Assembly (NCBI RefSeq): GCF_014596725.1
Contig: NZ_JACVEG010000001.1
Span: forward strand, 806,001 to 870,000
Length of the DNA: 64,000 bases
From: Vibrio sp. Y2-5
GTDB lineage: Bacteria; Pseudomonadota; Gammaproteobacteria; Enterobacterales; Vibrionaceae
Direction of reading: 5' to 3'
In this document: piece after piece, positions 25,558-34,531 of the stretch
Position numbering within the stretch: the first letter of the stretch is position 1
How the letters are laid out: each line of letters starts with the position of its first letter
Position numbers and translations under genes: made by a program
Notes under the pieces: generated by a model
What the model was told of the DNA's origin: nothing
The model's database searches: none
The model's input: only the letters and a program-made list of their open reading frames with translations

Positions 25558-26253
25558 ATGCGTTTAGATAAATTTTTGTGTGACGCGCTAGGTACAACGC
25601 GCAAAGAGTCGACTCAAATTATTAAAAGTGGCGAAGTCACCGTTGAGGGTGTTGTTCAGAAAGTCGGGTCGTTTAAAGTGACAGAGCAGTCTGATGTTGA
25701 ATGGCAAGGCCGTGAAATAAAAATCAGCGGTCCGCGTTACATCATGCTTTACAAACCACAAGGTTATGTTTGTTCGCATGAAGATGGTTTTAATCACACC
25801 GCTTTTGTTCTGCTTGATGAAGTGAATATGAATGACTTGCATTTTGCAGGGCGATTAGATGTCGATACGACGGGCTTAGTGCTTATCACCGATGATGGCC
25901 AATGGTCTCACCGCATTACTTCTCCGAAACACAAATGTGACAAATTATACCGTGTTTGGCTTGATGACCCTATCCAAGCAGACTACCAAGAAAAATTTGC
26001 AACAGGCATCGAACTGCGTAACGAACGCGAGTTGACACTTCCTGCACAAATGGATGTGATTGATGAGAAGCAAGTACTTCTGACGATTCATGAAGGTAAG
26101 TATCACCAAGTGAAACGAATGTTTGCAGCACTGGGTAATAAGGTGGTGGGACTTCATCGTGAGCGTGTAGGTAGCATCGTTCTGGATGAATCATTAGAAC
26201 CTGGCGAGTATCGCTACCTTACCGAAGACGAAGTTGCTTCAATCTGGAAGTGA
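25558..26253 (+). CDS. rsuA: 16S rRNA pseudouridine(516) synthase, 231 residues
   Basis: The N-terminal S4 RNA-binding domain (MRLDKFLCDALGTTRKEST...) is followed by the RsuA/RluB-type catalytic domain. The catalytic aspartate sits in FAGRLDVDTTGLVLITDDG, and KYHQVKRMFAALGNKVVGLH closes the fold. It changes U516 of 16S rRNA to pseudouridine. The length equals that of the E. coli enzyme (231), and the neighbours radD and bcr match E. coli. The gap to the next gene (about 190 bases) suggests separate transcription. Confidence 0.95.
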   Translation: MRLDKFLCDALGTTRKESTQIIKSGEVTVEGVVQKVGSFKVTEQSDVEWQGREIKISGPRYIMLYKPQGYVCSHEDGFNHTAFVLLDEVNMNDLHFAGRLDVDTTGLVLITDDGQWSHRITSPKHKCDKLYRVWLDDPIQADYQEKFATGIELRNERELTLPAQMDVIDEKQVLLTIHEGKYHQVKRMFAALGNKVVGLHRERVGSIVLDESLEPGEYRYLTEDEVASIWK

Positions 26254-26447
26254 TCGCTTCATTAACTATTTGTTTTTGAATACATTGATTATCGCTAAAC
26301 AAGCGAATCATGAGGAAGCTATTGTTTCCTCCAAAAAGCAGCATTCCGATACAGTTCTTGTAACTTGGACATTGAGTCCTTCCTTATAAGCTATTATTGA
26401 GTGCGTCATTTCGATGATGTGCTTGTTCTAACATCGACCGGAGATAT

Positions 26448-27656
26448 ATGACACCAAATACTACGTCGCCCGCTAGTGACGCCGCTAAGATCAGCTTTGT
26501 AATGTTCATCGTTTTAGGTGCGATAGGTGCCTTAACACCTCTGGCCATTGATATGTATTTGCCAGCAATGCCAGCGATTGCCAAAGATTTAGGCGTAAGC
26601 GCAGGGGCGGTACAAATTACGCTGACAGCTTATACCGCAGGTTTTGCTATTGGTCAGTTGCTGCACGGGCCATTGGCGGACAGTTTTGGTCGCCGTCCAG
26701 TGATGCTTGTGGGCATCGCCTTATTTGCTATTGCCTCTATTGTCAGTGCAACCACCAATGGTATTGATGCATTAACGTATATTCGTACCGCACAAGGCTT
26801 TGCAGGCGCTGCGGCAGCGGTAGTGATTCAGGCGGTTGTGCGCGACCTGTATGATCGTGAAGATTTCGCGCGTGCGATGTCATTCGTGACACTGGTGATT
26901 ACTCTAGCGCCTCTGGCTGCGCCTATGATTGGTGGTCATTTAGCCGTATGGTTTGGCTGGCGGTCGATATTCTGGGTTTTGGCAATCTTTGCCTTTGTTG
27001 TCATCGTAATGGTGCTTTGGAAAATTCCAGAAACACTCTCAGCTGAAAATCGTCAACCCCTGCATTTCCGCAGTACTATTCGCAACTATGTGCAGTTGTG
27101 CCGCGCTGGCTTTGCGATGGGTCTGATATTCTCTGGCGCGTTCTCGTTTGCCGGTATGTTTGCTTTCCTGACCGCTGGCTCATTCGTTTATATTGATTTG
27201 TATGGCGTTAGCCCAAGTGAGTTCGGTTATCTGTTTGGTCTTAACATTGTCGCTATGATTGCTATGACTAGCCTTAACGGACGTTTCGTCAAGAAAGTGG
27301 GCTCTCATGCCATGCTACGTTTTGGCTTATTCATTCAGTTAATGGCGGGCTTTGGTTTGTTCTTAAGCTGGCTGATGGGTTGGGGGCTGTGGGGTACAGT
27401 GCCATTTGTCGTGATGTTTGTGGGTACGATTTCAACCATCGGCAGTAACTCTATGGCTCTATTATTAAGCCGTTACCCTAGGATGGCGGGCACGGCCTCG
27501 TCATTAGCGGGAACGCTAAGATTTGGTACAGGTTCGGTGGTTGGTGCTATCGTTGCATCAATGCCTAGTGGTGTTGCATGGCCGATGATATTGGTTATGT
27601 CTGCCTGTTCAGTACTTTCAGCAACCTTCTATTGGACATTAGGAAGAAAAGCATAG
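26448..27656 (+). CDS. bcr: Bcr/CflA-family multidrug efflux transporter, 402 residues
   Basis: A major-facilitator drug:proton antiporter of the inner membrane with 12 predicted helices. Family signatures are TPLAIDMYLPAMPAIAKDLG after the first helix and GPLADSFGRRPVML in the first cytoplasmic loop. E. coli Bcr exports bicyclomycin, sulfonamides and dipeptides. The position after rsuA is as in E. coli, which supports the bcr symbol. The next gene starts on the last base of its stop codon. Confidence 0.9.
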   Translation: MTPNTTSPASDAAKISFVMFIVLGAIGALTPLAIDMYLPAMPAIAKDLGVSAGAVQITLTAYTAGFAIGQLLHGPLADSFGRRPVMLVGIALFAIASIVSATTNGIDALTYIRTAQGFAGAAAAVVIQAVVRDLYDREDFARAMSFVTLVITLAPLAAPMIGGHLAVWFGWRSIFWVLAIFAFVVIVMVLWKIPETLSAENRQPLHFRSTIRNYVQLCRAGFAMGLIFSGAFSFAGMFAFLTAGSFVYIDLYGVSPSEFGYLFGLNIVAMIAMTSLNGRFVKKVGSHAMLRFGLFIQLMAGFGLFLSWLMGWGLWGTVPFVVMFVGTISTIGSNSMALLLSRYPRMAGTASSLAGTLRFGTGSVVGAIVASMPSGVAWPMILVMSACSVLSATFYWTLGRKA

Positions 27657-28315
27657 TGTCAGAATATTACTTAGAAATTCAAAATGTCGTTAACTCAGCA
27701 TTGAGTGAATTAGCCGCTGAGCATGAATCCGGGAAACTGGTGAATGCGCCAGTTGCCAACAACCATTTTCTTGTTCATTGGGTATCTAAAGCGATCAAAG
27801 CACAACGTTTTGACCGCTGTGTCGTTGATGACTTAACTCGTTGGCTGAAGGCTGGTCGCTCTAAAGGCAATCAGTCAGAGTTACTGTTTACTTTCAAACG
27901 TATCTCGGCTTTTTATAAAAATTTCTATCAAAGTGAAACGAATAACGTCATCACTGATAGCAAGATTGAAGCGTTTTTAGATCAGATGGAGCAGGCTGAT
28001 TGGGAAGTTTCAACTTCTGAGCCTCTGGTTGGTGCTGGCAAAGTACAGATCTTTACTGACGGTCAAAACTCGTTGGCTTTGTGTTCGGAGCAGTGTGATT
28101 CTTGCTTTGATGGTGAACTGATGGTGAAGCCGATGAACTGGTTTGTGCGCGGTAATCATGCCCAGTTTGTTGAAATGGCGAGTGCCGCGGGCTTTATGGT
28201 GCATAAGCAAACCGACTATAAATCGAATGTGAAATATCACGGCGAGTATCTTGTTTTTCCCGCTAATCAGGGCAAACAACAGGCAGAGATTCCGTTGTCG
28301 TTTAAAGCGGAATAG
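27656..28315 (+). CDS. DUF2913 family protein, 219 residues
   Basis: The protein matches the DUF2913 layout: a helical N-terminal half (YYLEIQNVVNSALSELA; HFLVHWVSKAIKAQRFDRC) and a C-terminal half ending in GEYLVFPANQGKQ. The start is GTG at 27656, sharing one base with the bcr stop (TAGTG) and preceded by AGGA. A frame reaching to 27578 lies inside bcr. The function is unknown. It is translationally coupled to bcr. A strong terminator follows. Confidence 0.82.
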   Translation: MSEYYLEIQNVVNSALSELAAEHESGKLVNAPVANNHFLVHWVSKAIKAQRFDRCVVDDLTRWLKAGRSKGNQSELLFTFKRISAFYKNFYQSETNNVITDSKIEAFLDQMEQADWEVSTSEPLVGAGKVQIFTDGQNSLALCSEQCDSCFDGELMVKPMNWFVRGNHAQFVEMASAAGFMVHKQTDYKSNVKYHGEYLVFPANQGKQQAEIPLSFKAE

Positions 28316-28335
28316 TTTGTCTTTTTAGTATTTTG

Positions 28336-28368
28336 AAAGGCTCTGCGAGAATTCTCAGAGCCTTTTTT
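28336..28368. terminator. Terminator between the DUF2913 gene and the SDR gene
   Basis: AAAGGCTCTG and CAGAGCCTTT form a 10-bp stem with TTTTTT on the plus strand and A/T flanks on the minus strand. It serves both convergent genes. Confidence 0.85.
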
Positions 28369-28384
28369 ACACTCCACTTATGGC

Positions 28385-29827
28385 TTATCTTTTGCCTTTC
28401 TGACTATCGGCTTTTCTGACTATCGCTTTAACCATGCCGTTAAAGATAAACAAGTGTGCAGGCATCATCACGAACCAATACATGAGACCGAGGAAGCCCT
28501 GCGGGTGCCACCAAGCGGTAACATTCAGTTCACGCTGGTCTCCATAGTCTTTAATGGTAAATTCTAATCGCCCTAAACCGGGGCCTTTCATTCCAAAAAA
28601 CAGCGATAAAAACTGATTGGGGTCACAGCGAATAACTTTCCATGAATCGATATAGTCGCCAACTTTGAGTTCTGGACCTTCGGGACTGCGACGAACTGGA
28701 CGTCCGCCACCAAAGAAAATATCTAGCCATTCTCTAGTACGCCAAAGCGAATTGGCGAAGAAGTAACCTTCTTCTTTACTACCAATGGTTTTAACGATTT
28801 GCCATAACTCACTGTTGGTTAAATCGGTTGTTATCGTTGCTCCCGCTTGTTTTGGATAATAACCAAAACCGGGTTGCCATCTTTTTAATGCGTTAGGTTC
28901 AAAGCCCCAAACTTTACTGCGAACAAAGGTTCCCTCGTGTTCGATAGTGCTTTTTACTGCATCACGGTAGGGGATCAGTGTTTGTGGATACAGTGCGGTT
29001 AGTTGATGAGAATCGGCCACGTAGTCATGTTCTAAACCCGCAAGAAGAGCGCGCCCAATATTTGAAGGAACAGAAGTCACAACCCCTAACCAGTAAGAGG
29101 CCATTTGCGGGGTAAGCAGTGATGTAGACCATAACCGAAACGGCTTACCTGCCAAATCACAAATGATCTGAAATTGCTCACGATAGGATAGGGTGTCAGG
29201 GCCGCCAGCCTGATAAAGCTGATGAGAAGTCGGTTGCTCTTTGGCAAGTTGCAGCAGGTAGTGATTCAAATTTTCTAGTGCGATAGGATTCGCTTTTGAA
29301 TCCACCCATTTCGGTGTGATGAGAACTGGCAGGTTGTAAACGAAATCTCGCATGATTTCAAAAGCAGCAGAGCCTGGACCAATAATGACACCCGCGCGCA
29401 GCTCTGTAATTGGGACATGACTTTTTCTCAGTATTTCACCCGTTTGCTGACGCGCCTTTAAGTGCTCTGAATTTCCAGTTTGTGGCTGAAGCGCACTGAG
29501 ATAAATCACGTGTTTTACCTGACTTATATCCAGCGCCTGTTTGAAATTACTCGCTAAAGAGAGTTCATACTCTGCAAAATCATGACCTTGAGCCATTCCA
29601 TGAACCAAGAAGAACACGAGATCGAATTGCGGTACTAACTCCATTGTCGCCTTTTTATCGGCAAGGTCGAGATGGGTGATGGTCAGTTTTGCATGGGGTG
29701 CTACGCGAGCTTGTAAGTAGTCAATGTGACGAGCTGCGGCGGTAACTTCGTAGCCTTCGTTGAGCAGTAACGGTAATAGCTGCGAACCAACATAGCCAGA
29801 TGCGCCAAGCACGAGTACTTTTTTCAT
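28385..29827 (-). CDS. SDR-family NAD(P)-binding protein fused to DUF2867, 480 residues
   Basis: The N-terminal half is an extended short-chain dehydrogenase/epimerase-like Rossmann domain, with GASGYVGSQLLPLLL and the later VIYLSALQPQ and ITELRAGVIIGPGSAAFE segments. The C-terminal 140 residues (from about WQIVKTIGSKEEGYF) match DUF2867, including GDYIDSWKVIRCDP. Homologues are annotated as epimerases of unknown substrate. The catalytic Tyr-x-x-x-Lys is not clear, so it may bind NAD without standard dehydrogenase activity. It is divergent from the MATE transporter. Confidence 0.85.
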   Translation of the reverse strand: MKKVLVLGASGYVGSQLLPLLLNEGYEVTAAARHIDYLQARVAPHAKLTITHLDLADKKATMELVPQFDLVFFLVHGMAQGHDFAEYELSLASNFKQALDISQVKHVIYLSALQPQTGNSEHLKARQQTGEILRKSHVPITELRAGVIIGPGSAAFEIMRDFVYNLPVLITPKWVDSKANPIALENLNHYLLQLAKEQPTSHQLYQAGGPDTLSYREQFQIICDLAGKPFRLWSTSLLTPQMASYWLGVVTSVPSNIGRALLAGLEHDYVADSHQLTALYPQTLIPYRDAVKSTIEHEGTFVRSKVWGFEPNALKRWQPGFGYYPKQAGATITTDLTNSELWQIVKTIGSKEEGYFFANSLWRTREWLDIFFGGGRPVRRSPEGPELKVGDYIDSWKVIRCDPNQFLSLFFGMKGPGLGRLEFTIKDYGDQRELNVTAWWHPQGFLGLMYWFVMMPAHLFIFNGMVKAIVRKADSQKGKR

Positions 29828-29927
29828 TCATTATCCTTGCATTATGTTGGTTAGATTATGCACTAATGAGTATAATAGCCACTTACTTTTTCTCTTTCTA
29901 TCAATCCTTTGTCTCTAGGGGTGTCGT

Positions 29928-31304
29928 TTGTCTCTGTTATCCCAAGTTCTACTCCATACAAAAGGCGATTTTTTACGTCGCTTAGTCGCGATAGCGCTTC
30001 CTATTAGCTTGCAAATGTTGCTGCTTTCGAGCCGTGGATTGGTCGATGTATTAATGCTTGGTCAGTTGGGAGAGGCAGAAATAGCCGCAGTTGGTGTTGC
30101 TGCGCGTGCTACCTTTGTTTCAACCATTATGCTTGTTGGTATTTCAGCGGGTGGCGCTTTGCTTTCTGCGCAGTTCTGGGGGGCAGGAGATCGCGACGGA
30201 CTAAGAAGCAGCACAGCATTGACGTGGTTAATGTCGATGACATTTGCTCTGTTTACGGTCGTCTTGTTTGTCATTTTTCCGCACGACATTATGGCGTTGA
30301 CGACAGATTCAGAAATGGTCAACGAACTTGGCAGTCAGTATTTAGTTATTACTTCCGTAAGTATGTTTGCCATAGCCAGCGCAAACAGTATGGCTGTCGG
30401 ACTTCGAGCGATGCATAAGCCGGGAATCAGTACTTTCTTTAGTGCCATTGGCATTGGCTCGAACGTATTGCTGAACTGGGTTTTTATCTTCGGGAAATTA
30501 GGTGTTCCGGCTTTAGGTATTAAAGGGGCGGCTATTGCTACAGTGTTAAGTAGTGCGATAGAAGTGGCGTGTTTATATGGTTACCTCTACAGCAAAAAAC
30601 ACCTATTGGCGTTTGGTTTTGAGGACATACGTAAAGTAGTTGAACTGAACAATGTGGTTCGGTTCTTAAAACTGTCGTTGCCAACCACGTTCAACTTCCT
30701 TGCTTGGTCTGGTGGATTATTCGTTTATCACGCGATCATGGGGCAAACCGGCGTGCAGGGGCTTGCTGCGTTATCGGTCATGACTCCGGTTGAATCTATT
30801 TCGCTAAGCTTGTTGATCGGTCTCTCCAACGCAGCCGCGGTATTAATTGGTAACCAGCTAGGTGCAAAAAATTATGAGGCGGTTTACTACCAAGCTATTG
30901 GAGTGATTGGCGTTAACTTTATTACCGCCATTTTTATGTCTGGATTGCTGTATCTGCTGCAAATTCCTATTCTCAATTCGTTTAGCGCTCTAACGGAAGA
31001 GACGCGAGTACTTGTCGAAGAATTTATGCTGATTTTGAGTTTGGGTATCGTTCTTCGTTCAATACCAATGGTAGCGATTGTCGGTGTACTGCGTGCAGGT
31101 GGAGATGTGAAATTCTGTCTAGGTCAGGATTTGATTGCCCAATGGGTTGTTGGTATTCCGCTTGCTGCTTTTGCTGCGCTTTATCTTAATGCTAGCCCTG
31201 AATGGATCTACTTTTTGTTTTTAAGTGAAGAGGTGGTGAAATGGGTGGGGTGCTTTTATCGCGTAAGAAGTAAGAAGTGGATGCGAAATTTAATCGGAAG
31301 TTGA
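29928..31304 (+). CDS. MATE-family multidrug or cation efflux transporter, 458 residues
   Basis: A 12-helix inner-membrane transporter of the multi antimicrobial extrusion family, with typical segments LVAIALPISLQMLLLSSRGL and GLVDVLMLGQLG near the start and GLSNAAAVLIGNQLGAKNYE in the second half. Family members use a sodium or proton gradient to export cationic drugs. The likely start is TTG at 29928, behind AGGGG at a seven-base distance; no ATG with a site fits better. The gene is monocistronic. A 9-bp stem-loop follows the stop. Confidence 0.9.
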   Translation: MSLLSQVLLHTKGDFLRRLVAIALPISLQMLLLSSRGLVDVLMLGQLGEAEIAAVGVAARATFVSTIMLVGISAGGALLSAQFWGAGDRDGLRSSTALTWLMSMTFALFTVVLFVIFPHDIMALTTDSEMVNELGSQYLVITSVSMFAIASANSMAVGLRAMHKPGISTFFSAIGIGSNVLLNWVFIFGKLGVPALGIKGAAIATVLSSAIEVACLYGYLYSKKHLLAFGFEDIRKVVELNNVVRFLKLSLPTTFNFLAWSGGLFVYHAIMGQTGVQGLAALSVMTPVESISLSLLIGLSNAAAVLIGNQLGAKNYEAVYYQAIGVIGVNFITAIFMSGLLYLLQIPILNSFSALTEETRVLVEEFMLILSLGIVLRSIPMVAIVGVLRAGGDVKFCLGQDLIAQWVVGIPLAAFAALYLNASPEWIYFLFLSEEVVKWVGCFYRVRSKKWMRNLIGS

Positions 31305-31313
31305 ATTTTGTCT

Positions 31314-31344
31314 ACCGAGTTGCTGTATTTTACAACAACTCGGT
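31314..31344. terminator. Stem-loop after the MATE gene
   Basis: ACCGAGTTG and CAACTCGGT pair perfectly over a 13-base loop. No T-run follows, so termination is uncertain. Confidence 0.4.
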
Positions 31345-31425
31345 GTGAGAACGCTGCAAAATACTTCCTACTGAAAGGGAATTAGTGTAGATTCTGAGTC
31401 CAATTTTAGTCTACGGTGATGATTG

Positions 31426-32097
31426 ATGTTACAGCTGGTAAACCTGAGCAAAGGATATGTAGATGGTGGTGAATTCCATCCTGTGCTGCAGGGCGCTGAA
31501 CTGACGATTCATCAAGGCGATCAACTGGCTCTAATGGGCGAAAGCGGTTCTGGTAAAAGTACCTTGCTAAACCTTATTGCGGGCTTAGATGTTGTTGATT
31601 CCGGTGAAATTTGGTTTCCAGATTTCGCAATGCACAACACTTCTGAATTTCAAAGAACGGCTTACCGTCGTAACAACATCGGTCATATTTTCCAGCAGTT
31701 TAACCTCCTTCCTACGCTTAATATTGCCGACAACATCCGTTTTTGCCGCCAATTAAAAGGCTTGCCTGAAGATACAGGATTATGGCGTCAGATCATTTCT
31801 GCGCTTGACCTAATGCCACTGCTAGGTCGATACCCTGAAGAAGCTTCGGGTGGTCAGCAGCAAAGAGCAGCGATTGCGCGTGCTTTATATATGGAACCTA
31901 AGATCCTCTTAGCTGACGAGCCGACAGGTAGTTTAGACGAACGCAACGCTGAGGCAGTGATGAGGCTGCTGACTTCACTGGCAAGGCAACTTAAATGTAC
32001 CTTGTTTCTTGTGACTCACAGTGAGAGGGTTGCAAAGCATATGGAAGGATGTATTCGTCTTCAAGGGGGACACCTTCATGTTATGGCCCGTAGTTAA
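31426..32097 (+). CDS. ABC transporter ATP-binding protein, LolD/MacB type, 223 residues
   Basis: A complete ABC ATPase: Walker A GESGSGKSTLLNLI, Q-loop FQQFNLLPTL, signature EASGGQQQRAAIARAL, Walker B ILLADEPTGSLDE and H-loop LVTHSE. It resembles the LolD/FtsE/MacB subgroup, which pairs with FtsX-fold permeases in mechanotransmission rather than classic import. The ATG at 31426 is chosen over an upstream TTG. The next gene (permease) starts 20 bases before this stop, so they are translated together. Confidence 0.93.
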   Translation: MLQLVNLSKGYVDGGEFHPVLQGAELTIHQGDQLALMGESGSGKSTLLNLIAGLDVVDSGEIWFPDFAMHNTSEFQRTAYRRNNIGHIFQQFNLLPTLNIADNIRFCRQLKGLPEDTGLWRQIISALDLMPLLGRYPEEASGGQQQRAAIARALYMEPKILLADEPTGSLDERNAEAVMRLLTSLARQLKCTLFLVTHSERVAKHMEGCIRLQGGHLHVMARS

Positions 32098-34531
32098 AGC
32101 ACTACTCGGTCACTATCGTCGTTATCCTTTACAGATCATTCTCGTCTGGTTTGGTCTTACCCTTGGTATTTCTCTTCTTGTTGGTGTAACTGCGATTAAT
32201 CAACACGCTCGTCAAAGTTACGAAAATGGTGAAAAACTTTTTGCCAATCCTCTGCCTTATCGCATTCGTACGAAACAAGTCGCTAATAAAATTCCCCAAG
32301 GTTTTTATATCCAGTTACGCCGTGATGGTTTTCATCAGTGTGCTCCTCTTGATAGCTATCGCCTGACAACGAAACTTGGTAAGGATATAACGCTACTCGG
32401 TATTGATCCTTTAGCTTTTGTTCCTGCCGTAGGCAAAAAAACACTGAGCGATATCAAAGCATTGGAACTGATGCAACCTCCGTATCCGGTTATGGTTGGG
32501 CAAGAGTATGCAGCTCACCAAGGCTGGGAAGATGGCGATATGATTCAATTGCACGACGGTGAGCAACTTGGTCCGTTGGTTATTGACCGCCATGGTATGG
32601 TGAGTGGTACCCGATTAGTTGCTGATATGTCTTTGGTGCGACAACTGAAGAAAAGCTCAGGCTTTTCCGTGATTGCTTGCGGCCCAATGCCTGAAGAAAA
32701 GCTTGAAAAACTGGCGGGCAGTTTGCCAAACGGCATGATTTTGGTTCGTAGTACACGTTCAGAATTGGAATCACTGACCAAAGCGTTCCATATGAATCTC
32801 ACCGCGATGGGTATGCTTTCTTTCTTAGTCGGACTGTTTATTTTTTACCAAGCGATGTCTTTATCGTTGATTCAGCGTCAGCGTTTAGTGGGTATGTTGC
32901 GTCAAACTGGTGTGAATGGTTGGCAATTGGCGCAAGCGCTAATGCTTGAGCTTTTTGCGTTGGTTTTTGTGAGCTGGGTTTGCGGTAATGGCTTAGGTCT
33001 TTTGCTGGCAAATCAACTGATTCCTTCGGTGTCAGTCAGTCTCGCCGATTTATATAACGCAAATGTAGGTTTGTCGATCGACTGGGACTGGGAATGGAGC
33101 AGTTACAGCTTGTTGATGGCAGTGTGCGGGACTTTTGCTTCTTGTGCTTGGCCTTTGGTACGTTTATTAAAATCTCAGCCTATCCGTTTAAGTACCCGTT
33201 TGTCGCTCGCAAGATTTGCTGGTTCGGAGTTTAGCATTCAGGCTTTTATCGGTGGCGCTTTGGCTGTTGCCGCTATCGCTATTTATCAGGCGCCCAAAAC
33301 ACAATCAACGGGTTACACGATTATTGCATTAATGCTAGTGAGTGCTGCACTGTTTACCCCATTTGTAATTTGGAAACTATTTAATAGCTTTTCCTATAGT
33401 TTACGTTGGGTAAAAGCTCGCTGGTTCTTTGCCGACGCGGCTGCAAGCATGAGTTACCGTGGCGTAGCTACCATGGCATTTATGATTGCAATGGCAGCCA
33501 ATATAGGTGTGGTTACCATGGTGGGTAGCTTCCGAGATACCACTGACAAGTGGCTCAATCAACGATTAGCAGCAGACATGTATTTATATCCTACGAACAG
33601 TTCTGCTTCTATGATCAGTGGTTGGTTAGGTAATCAGTCTGAAGTTAAAGATGTATGGTGGCGCTGGGAAAAACAGTTTCCTTCCAATAAAGGTACGTTG
33701 CAAGTCGTGAGTACTGGTGATTCCGAAGGTGAGGCGAACTCACTGACGGTGAAACTTGGTATTCCTAACTACTGGTACTATTTGCATCACTCCAAAGGCA
33801 TTATGGTCAGCGAATCAATGGCCATTAAACTGAATCTGAAACCGGGAGATATGGTAGATCTCTCAGAGCCTCTTGGTTCAGGCTGGCAAATTGTCGGGGT
33901 ATATTACGATTATGGTAACCCTTACAACCAAATCATGATGTCACACGAGAACTGGTTACACGCTTTTGCTGGCACTGGCGATGTTGCATTGGGTATTGTT
34001 CTGAATGACGGAGCAGAGGGTGAGAAGCTCAATAGTAAATTGCATTCGCTTTTCCACCTTGATGCAGAGCGTGTAATGGATAACAGTACTATTCATCGTC
34101 AGGCAATGCGGGTGTTTGATAGAACATTTGTGATTGCAGATACTTTAGGCAACATAACTTTGCTTATCGCTGTCTGCGGTATCTTTTTTGCGACTTTGGC
34201 GGGTGAGCTATCTCGTCAGAAACACATCGCTTTGTTACGTTGTTTAGGTGTATCTACAAAAGAGTTGGTTGGTTTGGGTGCATTGCAGCTGTTTGTTTTT
34301 GGTTTGATTTCGATGTTGATTGCAATGCCACTAGGCTTGGGGCTGGCGAAACTGGTTGTCGATGTGGTGATCCGTCCTTCCTTTGGCTGGACGATGGAGC
34401 TGATAATTGTTCCAATGACCTATGTAAAAACGGTCGTCCTTTCGATGTTAGCGCTGATCGTTGCAGGGGCTCTACCTATTTTCCGTTTAGTTCGTAAGTC
34501 ACCGATGAAGTCATTGAGGGATGCTTTGTAA
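32078..34531 (+). CDS. FtsX-fold ABC transporter permease, 817 residues
   Basis: A large permease with a duplicated FtsX-type layout: a membrane helix near the N-terminus, a large periplasmic domain, three helices around residues 245-370, more helices in the middle, a second periplasmic domain and three C-terminal helices. The start is ATG at 32078 behind AAGGGGGA at a seven-base distance. It overlaps the ATPase gene, and its stop shares a base with the next ATG (TAATG). Together with the following AttH-like protein it matches the AttEFGH-like arrangement. The substrate is unknown. Confidence 0.9.
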   Translation: MLWPVVKALLGHYRRYPLQIILVWFGLTLGISLLVGVTAINQHARQSYENGEKLFANPLPYRIRTKQVANKIPQGFYIQLRRDGFHQCAPLDSYRLTTKLGKDITLLGIDPLAFVPAVGKKTLSDIKALELMQPPYPVMVGQEYAAHQGWEDGDMIQLHDGEQLGPLVIDRHGMVSGTRLVADMSLVRQLKKSSGFSVIACGPMPEEKLEKLAGSLPNGMILVRSTRSELESLTKAFHMNLTAMGMLSFLVGLFIFYQAMSLSLIQRQRLVGMLRQTGVNGWQLAQALMLELFALVFVSWVCGNGLGLLLANQLIPSVSVSLADLYNANVGLSIDWDWEWSSYSLLMAVCGTFASCAWPLVRLLKSQPIRLSTRLSLARFAGSEFSIQAFIGGALAVAAIAIYQAPKTQSTGYTIIALMLVSAALFTPFVIWKLFNSFSYSLRWVKARWFFADAAASMSYRGVATMAFMIAMAANIGVVTMVGSFRDTTDKWLNQRLAADMYLYPTNSSASMISGWLGNQSEVKDVWWRWEKQFPSNKGTLQVVSTGDSEGEANSLTVKLGIPNYWYYLHHSKGIMVSESMAIKLNLKPGDMVDLSEPLGSGWQIVGVYYDYGNPYNQIMMSHENWLHAFAGTGDVALGIVLNDGAEGEKLNSKLHSLFHLDAERVMDNSTIHRQAMRVFDRTFVIADTLGNITLLIAVCGIFFATLAGELSRQKHIALLRCLGVSTKELVGLGALQLFVFGLISMLIAMPLGLGLAKLVVDVVIRPSFGWTMELIIVPMTYVKTVVLSMLALIVAGALPIFRLVRKSPMKSLRDAL

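Noticed and set aside
26308..26336. Hairpin GAGGAAGC/TTTCCTC between rsuA and bcr
   Set aside because: Imperfect and without a T-run; too weak to call a terminator.
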